64,000 nt of DNA from Isoetes taiwanensis (lineage: Eukaryota > Streptophyta > Lycopodiopsida > Isoetales > Isoetaceae), in assembly GCA_021234155.1 (NCBI GenBank), contig JAJEKV010000053.1, forward strand, positions 8,935,798-8,999,797, written 5' to 3'. A program made the translations under genes and the position numbers. Below the pieces are notes generated by a model, which was not told the DNA's origin, did not search any database, and saw nothing but the letters and a program-made list of their open reading frames with translations. Each line of letters starts with the position of its first letter. Positions within the stretch are counted from its first letter, which is position 1. Positions 1-11,366 of the stretch are shown here, piece by piece.

Positions 1-171
1 CATAGCCAGCCTTGAGCGGGAATCAAGATCCATCATTCCTGCTATTTTTGGCCAAGTCATCGATCCCGAAATTTTAGTTTGCAATTTCCAATTCGAATTG
101 GAATTTCCCCGCCCAATTCAAATGCTGCACCTTTAGAATTATGTTGTTTCAGCGTTTCTTGAAGCACAGCT

Positions 172-1716
172 ATGGTTCTTGAGTTGAGAGATGAATTTCT
201 TGCTTCTGTGTCCAAGCATTGTGCGCAATTTGATGCCCGGGGAATGCTGGCGGGCATGCAAGAGTTCGTCAACAATTCCAAGCGATTTCTGGAGTGCTGT
301 TCACAATTTGCAGAAAATTACCTTGAAGAATCACCTACACAAATCGAAGCTGGTACTCACATTTCATCTCAAACAGTGGATTTCACAAGGAATGAAGAAA
401 CTACATATGAAGTCGAAAATTCAGATCAAGAATTCCATCATGAAGATGAAAGACAAGGTAGTCCTTGTTAAATGCTTCGCTATTAAATTGCTAAATTTTT
501 TTGTTCTAAATTGCTGATTGATGTAATGTACTGCTTTCAGTGGAACAGAATTCATTCAATGGTGCTGAATTTATGGACTTTGAACATGATTTCAACATGT
601 CGAGTATGCAATTTAAATTTTTTACTTGGTTTATAAAAACTAAACTGACATGCTAAAATTACAGGAGAATATGGTGGAATATCAATTGAGGATGTTGAAG
701 TTATGGATGTTGGCAATGCTGTAGAGGTTGGGTCTGACTGTCATAATACATGTACTTGCTATAATAGAGGTTGATAAATTTCGTTCTGACTGTAGTTAGA
801 ATTGTTTCATCAATGTAGGTGCTATGAACCATGCAGTGCTTGCAAACCAAGAGAATTATGAAGCCGCTTTCAAAAAAAGACAGGTTGAAATCAGGAGGAT
901 TCAAAGACAGAAAAAAGAGAAGTGGATGCTGCAACTGGCAACTTAGGTGCACTTGCAAATGATGCTACTGTTGGTAAGAAAGGTTCATTCAGCAGTTGGA
1001 AGAAAAGAAAGTTGTCAAAAGAATTAGGCAAGCTTGTGAACGAATTGTGTGAGAATGCTACATCTGAAGAAAGAGTGGAAATTCTAGGGGATGTTAGAAA
1101 GTGGATACCTGAACTAGATCTCTCAAACAGCAAAGAATTAAACACAATGAAAACAATCATTAACAATTTGAGGGAGTCTTTTGCAGCTCATACGTATTCA
1201 AAAAATACAGATGTGTGGAGAGCAAGAAGTGCTGCAATGACTTTTACAGTCAATGGTGAAACTAACAAGTCTGCTTAGAAGTAAATAGAAGATTGGCTGC
1301 AGAGCATGGTAGTGGACTATGGTCCATGTTCAAGAAGAATACTAGATGTGACAGACTCTCTTATGATGAGAGGAAACTAATAGTTGACTTTTGGAGAGAT
1401 AACACACGAGTGTCTCCATGCAAGAAACATGTTATAAGGATTAGAGTGGCTGAAGGATTCAAGATCATGCATCCATTACACTTCCTGGAGGATACTCAGG
1501 TTAGTTTGATTGCACATGCTGGATGTTGTTACAATTGCTGTAATTGCTGTAATTCTGCTGTAATTGCTCTAATTGCTGTAATTCTTGTGTCTGTTTTTGC
1601 AGGTTTCATTTTACCAGCGTTTCAGAAGGGAGTATCCTAAGTTTGAGGTTTCTTTCTCAGTTTTTCATGCCTTGAAACCCCTTTATGTCAGGAAAGTAAA
1701 GGACAGAGAGACATGC
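172..1716 (+). pseudogene. Transposase-like gene, N-terminal part, multi-exon, truncated
   Basis: Exon-like blocks run from an ATG at 172. Exons 172-457, 541-603 and 665-726 join in phase across GT-AG introns. Further coding blocks lie at 819-940, 922-1278 and 1283-1499. The last intron (1500-1602) is clean GT-AG and joins LEDTQ to VSFYQRF. The product has an acidic N-terminus, a basic helical block (KKRKLSKELGKLVNELC) and the series FWRDNTRVSPCKK, then FYQRFRREYPKFEVSFSVFH and LKPLYV. This order resembles the N-terminal half of a eukaryotic DDE-transposase-like family, in which a 'fW..d..sr..pgkk' block precedes 'LY..F...hP...i..s.F..LrP'; the match is from memory. The frame changes near 1278, and homology stops at about 1716, where DIRS-like DNA begins. 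The catalytic C-terminal half is absent. A domesticated host gene is possible but less likely. Confidence 0.5.
1524..1586. repeat. Imperfect TTGCTGTAA microsatellite inside an intron
   Basis: About six imperfect copies of a 9-base unit, TTGCTGTAA, lie within the 103-bp intron 1500-1602 of the transposase-like gene. They are non-coding and sit just upstream of the polypyrimidine tract and acceptor. Confidence 0.7.
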
Positions 1717-2707
1717 TTTCTTCGACGATCCCTCTTTGCCCTTCTTTACCTCGGCGTTGGTGTTTGTCCTCCAGTCCCGTGCATCGTCTACCTTGCTCAG
1801 TTACTCTTCCGCCTGGCTATCCTTTCGTCATTGGTACAGCTCACAGCAGATTACAGCACTACCTGCCTCCTCCCTATATGTCGCCGCGTTTTTCTCCTCG
1901 TTGGTATCCGCCCGTTGCAGTCCTAACTCCATAGGTATCGCTTCTGCTGCGATCGCTTTTTTTTCATGGCTTGGTCAACTTCCCGTCTCCTTGCTCTGCG
2001 CCCCTTCTTACCTTAGTTCGTCAAGCGGCCCCACGTGTCCATAGCCCTTCACGGGTGCGTCTACCATTGTCTGTGGCTCACGTTCGCCAAATCATTTCAG
2101 TACTTGCCCCGTCACAGGCCCATTGGCGTAGTATTATGAAAGCATGCCTTGTCACCATCTGCTTTGCTGGATTTCTTCGTATCTCTGAGGCCTTGCATCT
2201 AAATTGGCACGATCTTTCTTTCTTTCCCGATCATGTCCAGTTGTTTATCCGCAAATCCAAGTGCGACCAAGCTGCTGCCGGTCAGGAAGTCCTCATTGCT
2301 CGCACTTTTTCTTCCTCTTGTCCTGTGATGTTATGCAGCATTTATTATCTGCCTGTGGTTTTCGCACCTCTGACCCATCGTCAGGTGGTCCGCTTTTTCG
2401 CTCTTCCTTAGCTTCCTCGTGCCCCTTGTCATATGCCATTGCCCATTCCTGGTGGTTCGAGTCTCTGCGTCTTATCGGCTTGGAGCCTCAGGCGTTTGGC
2501 ACCCATGCAGGTTGTAGGGGGGCACCACCGCCGCTGCTGCTTCTTCCGTCCCTTCGGACATTGTCCGTTCCCATGGACGTTGGCGCTCTGCCTCCTCCCA
2601 TTCGCGCTATATTCTTCCCAACGTTCAGGAGCGCCTCATTGTGTCTTGCCACCTTGGTCTTTGAGGTAGGTTCCTCTTCTATCGGCCACTTGTTGTATCT
2701 CAGGACC

Positions 2708-2765
2708 CATCCTAGGAATGCTACGGTTCTATTACACTAGCAATAGAACCGCCATTCCTTGGATG
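2708..2765. repeat. Long imperfect hairpin downstream of the recombinase region
   Basis: Outer arms CATCCTAGGAATG (2708-2720) and CATTCCTTGGATG (2753-2765) pair with one mismatch. Inner arms GGTTCTATT (2725-2733) and AATAGAACC (2742-2750) pair perfectly around an 8-base loop. It lies just after the recombinase reading frame, where DIRS-type elements carry terminal or internal complementary repeats. A structural or terminal role is inferred. Confidence 0.75.
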
Positions 2766-2959
2766 GAGATGCCACCTCAGCTCTTTCCCCTTTTTATAGC
2801 CAATTTTTCCTTTTCTTTGGCTATCGGCGTTTTCCTTGGGCTTTTCTCCTAGTTACAATCACCTCTACCTGGTCCCCTCCCCCCCCCCTCCCCCTCCGTT
2901 GGTCTGCTTGGTTCTTGGTCACTTAGGCTTGATGGTTTATTTGGTCTCTTTATTCATTC

Positions 2960-3085
2960 TCGGCGTGGCTTTGTCGCCTCCGAGGCGGTACCAACCGGTC
3001 ATTTTGTCGTATGGTTTTTTCCTCCTTCTTACCGGTTGGTCGACCTCGATATTCTCTCGGCGTGCCCCTGCGACCTCCGAGTTGT
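2960..3085. repeat. Short direct and inverted repeats in the DIRS-like tail
   Basis: Two related blocks of the form TTCTCGGCGTG...CCTCCGAG lie near 2958-2985 and 3053-3081. ACCAACCGGT (about 2990) and ACCGGTTGGT (about 3031) form an inverted pair between them. They probably belong to the non-coding end of the DIRS-like fossil. Confidence 0.5.
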
Positions 3086-3453
3086 TTTTTCCATCATAAC
3101 TGGCATCGGTCCTGCCACTATTTCACTTCTAACATCTAACGGGTTATGTTGTCCAGGTCCCTTTTCGTGTCAATTGCAGGGTTCGCAGTCCACAAGCCAG
3201 ACGCGGGGGTACTTGTTCATAGGACGTTGGGCATCGATCGTCTTCCTTTTTTGATATCGTCTCACCCCTTTTTTCTGTATAGGCCCAGTGGCAGAAAATC
3301 ATCTTTTCCTCTCTTCGTGCTCAGGTAGGAATTTCGCAGTGTACCTATTTTAATTTTTATGTTACAACGAAAGCAAACATTTGCAATTAATATACAATAA
3401 ATCTCCAATTAATCATCACTTAAATTTATATTACATAGATTCATATACGAATA

Positions 3454-4295
3454 TTATTTTTGGTGGTATGCATGACCCCAATTTATACATTCTTCTCTGC
3501 GCTTTCCCACCTTCTGGCCATCTATCATAAAATGGAAGAAATTTAAGTCTGTCTCAAATTCCAATTGCCGTTGGACATCGAATAGAGACCACTCGTTCTC
3601 CGCTCTGAGACTTTTGAACAGCTGATTATCCTTATGAATGTTTAAGTCTATGACAGCGGAATGAGTGCCATCATTGTCATCTTGTTCTATTGGGATCCAG
3701 ACGTACTTTATTCCTTCACGGACATTTCGCCATCTTCTATATTTAAAAGTGACATACATCATTTGCTTCCGAATGCAATATCTGAATCGAACCGTGTCTC
3801 GATTTATCCTGCATTCAGTAGATTCAGCTCCATCGTGAAGTCGAGCACTCCAACCTTCAAGAAATAGACTATCTAAAAAACTATCCACTGACTGTTGAAC
3901 TGTAAGCATCTTCAAGGTCTTCTTAACATTATCGGCGCTCTTGAATAAGGCAATGAACAGATCAATTCCTAAATTTATCTTCACATGCCCGCAGACTCCT
4001 CCCTTCTCCTTCAATGCCGTGAACATTTCCTGCGACAACTTACTCCATGCTAGTAAGACAGAAGTGGCATCCAGAGGCCTGCAGTATAGCTCGGACAGGC
4101 TGGGCAATGGAAGCTCAATAAGCTTGGAGCTTCGTGGAGAGTATTCATACCTCCAGAACCATATACCCCTTTCTCTGAGCTGAACTGGTGTGCTAACTTC
4201 GAACAACAAGGAGCCCATATCTTGGTGAAAGCAATGGAATACACTACTTATCGAGTGTGAAAAGACTGTGTTCTCCACATCAGATATACACAAAC
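3454..4295 (-). pseudogene. Unrecognised minus-strand gene, last exon, with BAH-like region
   Basis: Open from an acceptor at 4295/4296 (TTAG) to a stop at 3454, about 280 residues. The start of this exon (DVENTVFSHSIS, then HCFHQDMGSLLFE and GIWFWRYEYSP) follows the spacing of the C-terminal half of a BAH domain, where 'NEVF.S.H.D' is followed by '(F/W)CRYEYDP'. The rest (VLLAWSKLSQEMF, TVQQSVDSFLDSLFLEGW, a basic RWRNVREGIKYVWIP block) matches nothing I recognise. An upstream exon candidate is 4379-4522, with donor GTGAGT, encoding HWKALVVSFRSGKEIFVQVR, which would fit the first half of a BAH fold. An in-frame stop precedes that donor, so the model is damaged or incomplete. The BAH assignment is inference from pattern alone. 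Confidence 0.4.
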
Positions 4296-4378
4296 CTAAG
4301 AGAGAGAAATGAACTGGATAAGTAACTGAACTAATTTTGATATGGATTGCACAGAAATATATACTCACAATTTGCTTC

Positions 4379-4640
4379 TAACCGTGGAAAGTTCGTCGCT
4401 TGCTTATTTTTTCTTTTGCCATATCTGTTGGAGTGTATACATGCCTTACTTGTACAAATATCTCTTTGCCTGATCGAAAACTGACCACCAAAGCCTTCCA
4501 ATGTGCAGAAACATCATTTCTCCTGCATCTTTTGACTTGTCATTCACCTCTCATTCCAGGTTGGAGTGTAACAAAGCTCCCGGTCGACACCACGAAGCTT
4601 TCAAATTCATTTCCGACAGTGATAGAGCTTACAGCCACCT
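4379..4640 (-). pseudogene. Upstream exon-like pieces of the BAH-like gene
   Basis: On the minus strand, 4379-4522 is bounded by an ATGCAG acceptor and a GTGAGT donor and encodes HWKALVVSFRSGKEIFVQVR plus a Lys/Arg-rich tail. A further block at about 4555-4640, after a CTAG acceptor, encodes VAVSSITVGNEFESFVVSTG and LQPGMR. Phases between the pieces do not join cleanly, so this is either a decayed gene or a wrong splice choice. Confidence 0.3.
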
Positions 4641-6340
4641 AGACATGACAGGGTCAAAACTGTTGCTTGTCTTCTGTAAACCAATACTAGTTTCCAGAAA
4701 GCTATTCCCAGATAACATCTCTAACTTTTGTAGGGAAATGAATTTTGACCTAAAATTTTGAATATAAGTAGTAGACGACTTGCTTTATCCAAGAAAAATG
4801 TTCATTAGCCTTGATGATGAAGTTTTGATTTTCTTTTATTTTTTCATTGATAAGTGACTAATAACTTATGTCTACATAGGAGTGAAATGATTCAAATTCT
4901 TCCTCCAAAAAATCATATTATGAAAGGTTACCATGATATGGAATCATCCCAAAAAAAAACACATAAAAAAAGCATAGCGTTCTCAAGAAATCAAGAAATA
5001 TTTGTATACCTGAGACCATTACTGGCCCACCTTCTTTTTAAAATTAAAAACTCCCTCATATTAATCGATTTCCGTTTCAATTGTAGGATATAGGCACCTC
5101 ATGAGCTACTCTATTCATTAAGAATAAGCAATGCTCATGATCTTGAGGTTTCGAAAAACATTTCTTATGTCCATTCCAAGTTATCTGTTAGATTACGCAT
5201 TCCATAGATTTCATAAACCTATGCATTGAATGTTAAACTCAACTTGTATTTTCAAACTTCTCAAGTTGTGGAAGCAATGCAAAAGAATGAAGAACAAATA
5301 TAAAAAGCTATAACTATGAAAAATAAAGGTACATTGCATGTTTGTTTTCCATTCCTGGTCCATATGGCTTAGGATCATGCAAAAGGCCAGAACATCCTGA
5401 TCTTAATTGGTTTTAAACTCACCTTAAGAATATATAAGTCTCATGTATAGTATTCTATTTGAAAAAATTAGTTAGTTGCTAGAATTGCATTATTTAATAG
5501 TAATGTTGAAGCACAAGCAAACTGAACCTATATGAATCTCCACTCACCCTTCCAAAAATTATGTTAGAGAAAGTAGAAAATCACCATATCATTGTATAAG
5601 TGACAAATGAACAATAAATAGAATTGGTAATGATAATTAGAGAGATTTACTTCTATACCCAATTCGTCTAATTGTGGATCATAATGGCAGTATATTATTT
5701 TTAACATCAAATTGGAGATTTATATTGCCAATGAAGCTTAAACCCATAAAAATTATGGTCTATCATGAAAGACAAGCTAAAGTTACTATTATTATACCTA
5801 AAATAAGAACTTCTAAGCAACAAATATGTCCTAAATTTATGATAGTAAACAATAAGAAAATTTCATCGTGTGCTTTGCACTAAGATGATAGAAACTATAT
5901 TTTGAACTTCTATCACATGTTTTCCTCAATCATGAGTTGAAAAAGAATGGTATCTTGCTTTAAAATATGGCAAACCTAAGCACAAACCAGAAATGGTCCA
6001 TGTCTATTTTAAATCAAATCTTGTACATAATGTGTTACTTTAACATAAAATTCAAGGTCTATGTTGCCAAGGAAATATCACATTCATAAAAAATATTGCG
6101 TACCATAAAAGATGAGTTTTTTGTACTACTACCTTAACTCCAATTTTGTATAGTGGCAACCACTTCTAAATATAAAGAATATATGGTTATTCACCATATT
6201 TAAGTTGATAAAATTCTTTAATGGAGTGTATCATTTATTGCCTTTAGAAAACTTATATATGGGTTTAGTTAAACCATTTTAGTTCTATTTTTATCTCGAA
6301 TTCTGTGTCGAATTTTCTTTAGTGAAAATTGGGATCAATA
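4641..6340. other. AT-rich stretch without a supportable gene
   Basis: About 1.7 kb of AT-rich sequence with short, biased reading frames only. No splice-compatible coding blocks, terminal repeats or RNA genes were seen on either strand. Confidence 0.6.
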
Positions 6341-6355
6341 TGACTTATGGACACT

Positions 6356-8976
6356 TTAATTCATAGTTGTTTTGTACTGTCGTGCACTCTCTTCTTGATT
6401 TTTGCAGAAGGAGTTCCATAATGCTATGTACTTGCTGATGTTATCTACCAGGCCAGGGAGATCTTTTAATATCTTCCTTGGAGGGATATTTTTAGGCACC
6501 CCTATTGGTAACATTGGCTCACCATTTTCATCGTCCTTCCACATTCTTATTCCTTTTTCTGGAATCGGGTTGGACGCATCTTATATTGCATAATGGGCCA
6601 TTTTCCATCCATTTTAAATCGGAATAGTAATGGGTTGATATGGCCTGTTAGACGTTGGCCTTTATCAGGGATATATCCCTTGACAAAGCCTTTCCAATCT
6701 GGAACCTCATCCACAAAATATGGAATAGGAGACTTTGCATTGCACTTGCTAAACAAGTAAAGCAACTCAGGCAAAGTTAGAGCATCCGATGAACTCATTA
6801 ACGTCGAAAAGTTCCCAAACAATGCATCGATATCGTCATGAGTGTGCCCAACCATCATGAAGCCAACCTGGATCTCATCGAATACCTTAAGCCATGTCAA
6901 ATAATAGAGATAGGAGGAACGACCTGATGCATTATCCAACTGCAAGTAGGGATTGAAGCCTTCTAAGTTGGCACTAGGAGATGAAGGCATCATCTCTTGT
7001 GTCTATGCTAGCTTATGCTGCAGTAGTTCTGCTTTCACACAGATCACCACACTTGTCTTCGTCTGGCAACTCAAGATAGCATAGGACCCTAGAAAGTGAC
7101 CCAACATGAAAGTTTGAGTCATCTTTCCAAAGATCAAGAGAGAAATGACCATAAGCCCGTCCACCATGACTATGTGTCAATGCACCTGTCAAGCTGCTCT
7201 TTAAGCGATCTCCTCTCCAAACAGACTTTGCGAGATAATGACTTCTTGGTGTGAGTGTTTTGACCTGATCCATCTTGTCATATATTATGCAAAGGTGACT
7301 TTCTGGTGAACGATGTGATAATGCACGCCAATGCCAATATTGACTCCTATAGGAACGTTGTTCCAACATATATGCCCGAAGTTGAACTGAGAGGTTGCGT
7401 CTCTTCCTTGTATCTTTTGTTCTTTCCAATTCCTGCTTGATGACAACACATATGTTACATTTGAGAGAATGCTGTATTTTTTGCTATGCTGATGTCTAGA
7501 AACTCTTTCTTCCAAATATTGTAAAAAGAGGGTAAGGTTGCACTCTTTCCTGTCAATTCTTCCACCATGGCACCCACTTCCTTATGTATGCTCTTCTTAT
7601 TAAGGATGGAAGGAAGTTTGTGAATATTCTCCCTTATATCATCCTTTCCCTTTTTGCTTCTATGTGGAATGCTCTCCACATTCTCATTAATGAAGGTATC
7701 AAGCACACTTTCTGTAGCTAGTGTCACAGATCTAGGCTTCTTAGAGCCTGTATTACCATGCTTCGTTCATTTTCCACCTAACTTGAACCTCTTCTTCCAA
7801 TTATAAAACGTAGACTGAGCAACTCCTAAAGTCACGCGCCATGCAAATTGACACCATTCCACTCTAAAGGCCTCCGACTGCCCTGTATAAATTACACTCA
7901 ACACATCAAAAACAAGTGTAATCCTTGCACTGCTTGATTGAGAATAAAATTCTTTTCTTAAGGCACATACTTGTTCTCGGCTCAGTTTTTTGATACAATC
8001 TTCCTTGCAGCATGTTGATATTAGAGCATTCTTGATTGACTTGGAAGCACACATCTTCTCCTCCTTGTTAACCCCCTTTGGTTCCCTCCTGACCCTCTTC
8101 ATATATGTATATTTCCTTTTCCTCTTGAATTTCTTCCCAACATCAGCTTCCAGACATTCACCTTCTAAGTCATCCTCTTCAAGTTCAGCTCGAGCTTGTA
8201 AATGTTGCGAAATTGTTCTACCATCACTAAGCATAACATCACAACTCTTCTAAGATATTAGACTTGCAGTAGGAGGCCTCTCTGCACAAAGATGACATGA
8301 TCTCATATTTTGGCTCCCAGTTGGATCCATTATCTTATCCATTGTAAGCCCGACCTTTGATACCCCCAAGAACTCATTGTCCATAGCATCCTGAGGATCA
8401 CTAAAGACTATGTTTGCTTCCAAATATTTAGACCCGATGCAGGAATGAAGAATATAGCACGGCAAACCAAGTAGATCTGTTCTGGAATAGTTGATTGCCT
8501 CAACTTCAGGCTTGAACATCTTGAGGCCAAGACGGGCATCTAGTTTCTCCCCTGCTCCAATCTCCTCTACTATCTCAACCTCCTCCGTTGTTGCAGTGTT
8601 CCTTGATTCACCAAAGTGGGTAGTGAAGCTGATGTCTAGCTGGCTACTAACAGATGGTGGGCTGCTAGATGAATCCTCTGAAGATGGCAAATGAAGGGAT
8701 GTTCCCGAAGAGGTATCTTCACTTGACGAGCACTCAACAGGTTTTACATCCCTTTTTGACGACTCAATAAATGTTCCTACTGCTTCTTCAATATTATCTG
8801 CCCCCCTCGCAAGGGACTGGCAGGTTAGTGGCGGGAACCACAGACTCTGTCACTTCTATTGCCACATTTATGGGGTGCACATCCTTGCCATAAAGAGTTG
8901 TTCTTTTCAAAAGGTGGCCCCTAGCAACAATTGTCCTCCCAACGAACAGGTTGTACAAGGAAACTAGAACCTGCAT
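6356..8976 (-). pseudogene. DDE-type transposase-like gene (DUF7869-like), minus strand
   Basis: A run of minus-strand coding blocks reads 8976 to 6356. In order: a short block (SLYNLFVGRTIVARG) like the 'GR.V.L.SL' region of plant transposon proteins; a Ser/Glu-rich segment; a basic block KKFKRKRKYTYMKRVRRE; a Cys-containing block (CCKEDCIKKLSREQ) and FAWRVTLGVAQSTFYNWKKRF; a central part; and a C-terminal block QLDNASGRSSYLYYLTWL followed by GFMMVGHTHDDIDALFGNFS. The last block, with its conserved GHTH(D/N)DID, matches from memory a eukaryotic transposase-like family labelled DUF7869, where these acidic residues belong to an RNase H-like core. Several frame changes and stops separate the blocks. 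Some may be introns, but at least the junction near 8790 looks like an indel. The 5' ends of this gene and of the ParB-like gene (11.4 kb) face each other across a palindrome-rich spacer. Confidence 0.55.
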
Positions 8977-9089
8977 TTAACACAAAAAATATCAGAACAA
9001 CATATCAAATGCAAGGAAAATACTAAAAAAACAGACAAAAATGGTGCCATATTATAGAATTATTTGTCTTTTCTGGGACTTTTTGGAAG

Positions 9090-9400
9090 GTGAAGGCGCC
9101 ATGGCGCCATTTATACCTCTACAATTATGTATTGGCAACCAAAAGGCGTCATGGCGCCATCTACAAATAGTTGCTTCAGTTGACACCCTAGGGTGGGAAC
9201 ATCAGCCACCAAATGGCGCCATGACGCCATTTACACCCATGTTGCGGCTGTTGACCACCAAATAGCGCCATTTGCTTTAAAATGGCTGTTTGAATCTAAA
9301 TGGCGCCATTTAGTGGCTTGAGCCACCAAATGGCGCCATGGCGCCTTTATGATTTAAATAGTCATTTAGAGCAAATGGCGTCATGGCGCCATATGGAGGA
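9090..9400. repeat. Palindrome cluster 1a (ATGGCGCCAT type)
   Basis: At least eight GGCGCC-centred palindromes, most in the form AAATGGCGCCATTT or as doublets AAATGGCGCCATGGCGCCAT. Examples: 9093-9112, 9211-9232, 9298-9311, 9328-9346, 9372-9392. Single-base variants (GGCGTC, GACGCC, AGCGCC) keep the two-fold symmetry partly. Spacers differ, so this is not a simple tandem array. Confidence 0.9.
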
Positions 9401-9847
9401 TTGGGCTTATAGTGGCATGAGCATTTTCCTAGAGAATATTTTTGAGGTGCCTATGTATGCATTCTTGCTCATATTGGTAAATATGTTACAATAGAAGCAG
9501 GCACGCATAACAAGGGACCCCCATTAACATCCTCTAAATGCAAAACTGAAGCGAAAGATTGGAACGGCTCCAAAGAACTCCAACTAAAAATGCTGCTCTA
9601 AACTATTAGAATCGTTGGGCGCTCAAAGATCTGATCTTGATAGCGCCTACAAGTGAGTATTCGCCGAACAACACACACATGCCTTACAAAAGATCTACCA
9701 AAGCGCCTGAATAGATGCGTGCAAGCGAGCATCAGCCAATATGCAACAATGCGGAGACGAAAATGCCTAAGATGGCGACGTTGGCGTCGTTGTCGGACCA
9801 TCCATATTTATGAAGGCGACCGGTGACAAAGACAGGCATTTATAGGA

Positions 9848-9992
9848 GGACGAAATTCAAATTTGGGCGGACGTTCAAATTTTCAAATTTGGGCAGGCGG
9901 GCGTTCTAATATCAAAATTTGGACGGGCGGGCTTTTGAAACTCAAAAATTGGGCGGGCTTTTGAAATTCAAAATTTGGGCGGGCGGGCTGGC
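9848..9992. repeat. Degenerate tandem repeat, about 30-bp unit
   Basis: Four to five copies alternate a G-rich block (TTGGGCGGGCGGGC) with an AT block (TTTTGAAATTCAAAATT). The AT blocks are themselves inverted repeats (GAAATTC, CAAATTTG). No coding sense on either strand. Confidence 0.8.
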
Positions 9993-10329
9993 AGGCTGAA
10001 GACCGCAGCTTGGCGGAAGGACGCTGGCTGGGTTGCCAGCTGGGAGATCGACTGTTGGTATTTTATTGGAGGCCACATCATTTGAAATCATACCCGCCAA
10101 CTTCCAGACGCCAGTGCCTTCTCCTAACTGCCAGCACCCAGCGCCATTTGATCCAGCATCTTCCACTTGAAGTTTTTATTGGCTTGCTGATCTCCATATT
10201 CATTCTCTCTTTAACGCACAGAGTTCGAGGCAAAAACGAAGGCTACAAGAAATCCAACAGTCGGAGCCAGTGCCCATCAAGGCTCAAGTATGTTTTTTTT
10301 TGTTTTGATCTCAAGCTAGGCAGTTCTCG

Positions 10330-11100
10330 ATGCAAATGGCGCCATGGCGCCATTTGCCTGCTTACAATGTCTGTCCTAAGTGATGCATGCTTGGTTCAGG
10401 CAATGTGGGGAAGACAAATGGCACCGCGGCACCATTTAGCCCATTCATGGTAGTTGCACAATAGAATACAAATATGCTCAATTCACAAGTTGTTTGCAAA
10501 AAGGAATAAGCAAAACAACAATACAGTTCTCGAGATGGAAATGGCGCCGTAGCGCCACTTGATGTGAAATGGCGTCGTGGCGCCAATTAATGTGTTTCAC
10601 ATCGAGTGGCGCCACGATGCCATTTCCATCTCCAGAGCTGTATTGTTTTGCTTTGCATCATGTCCCATCATTGTACTGGGCACATCAATGCAGCTCACAC
10701 TATGCAAATGGCGCCGCGACGCCATCTGTTGCTCAGGAGGCAGCCTGCCTTCTGGTTGCCGGACTTGTGTTGGCCCTCTTGATGCAAATGATGTTGCAGT
10801 GCCATTTGCATAGTGTGAGCTGCATTGCTAAATTTTGAGACGTCCAGTTCTTTGCAAGTAGTAGACGTCCGACATGCAGCTATCACAATGCAAACGGCGC
10901 CGTTTGCATCGTGAGGGCCCACACAAGTCAGGCAACCAGAAGGCAGGCATGCCTCCTTTTGGTTGCCTGACTTGTGTCGGCCCTCATGATGCAAATGGCG
11001 CCACGGCATCATATGCGTCGTGAGAGCCACATTGTTGTTTTTGAGACCGAATGCGTAACTATATATGGCAAATGGCGCCGCGGTGCTATTTGCATCTGAA
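10330..11100. repeat. Palindrome cluster 1b, including a perfect 26-bp palindrome
   Basis: About ten ATGGCGCCAT-type palindromes are scattered in 770 bp of non-coding DNA. The best, at 10332-10357, is a perfect 26-base palindrome with two GGCGCC cores. Others sit near 10415-10436, 10549-10560, 10568-10587, 10603-10624, 10704-10727, 10888-10904, 10990-11014 and 11069-11093. Many are flanked by GCAAAT/ATTTGC. Longer inverted segments also occur: text on either side of 10600 and of 10955 repeats in reverse. Confidence 0.9.
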
Positions 11101-11366
11101 ATGCTGCATTTGAGTTTTGTAAACCAGTTAGACTATTCGTTCTATTTGCCTTATATGCATCCTTTGTTTTCAGTTGTCTTGGGTGCAGAAACAACATTCC
11201 AGTCTGAGTTCTGCTGAATGAACGGGCCTGGTGCATGGAGATAATGAGGATAAGCACTTCTGCTCCTTTGGGTTCAAAGGGTGACAGTAGAAGAGAGTTG
11301 TGCTTACTTACAACGGAGATGTCCGCCAACATCGAAGGAGTTTACTAGCCAGGCATTATCGTTAAT

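Larger units (their letters stand above)
1717..3340 (+). mobile_element. DIRS-like fossil: tyrosine-recombinase part
   Basis: Interrupts the preceding gene fragment. At about 2050-2400 the plus strand encodes a tyrosine-recombinase (phage-integrase fold) signature: FLRISEALHLNWHDL followed by a basic K-S-K block, the helix carrying the first catalytic Arg. A later G-T-H block (about 2495-2510) fits the second catalytic box. This recombinase type is typical of DIRS, Ngaro and PAT retroelements and of Cryptons. A DIRS-type reverse transcriptase fragment at 62.84 kb makes DIRS the better guess. The element is broken, with several breaks, and only the recombinase end plus 3' non-coding DNA remains. 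The right edge is set where sequence character changes, and is approximate. Confidence 0.6.

Noticed and set aside
172-517. Second overlapping plus-strand frame from 191
   Set aside because: Shadow of the 172 frame; only the latter joins in phase to downstream exons.
6290-6340. Left inverted end matching the DNA at 14.97-15.04 kb
   Set aside because: Only a weak shared CGAATTTTCTTTAGT-like run in AT-rich DNA, too poor to call a terminal repeat.
9041-9494. Small plus-strand frames rich in MAPF/WRH
   Set aside because: Created by the repeated ATGGCGCCATTT palindrome, not by selection for protein.
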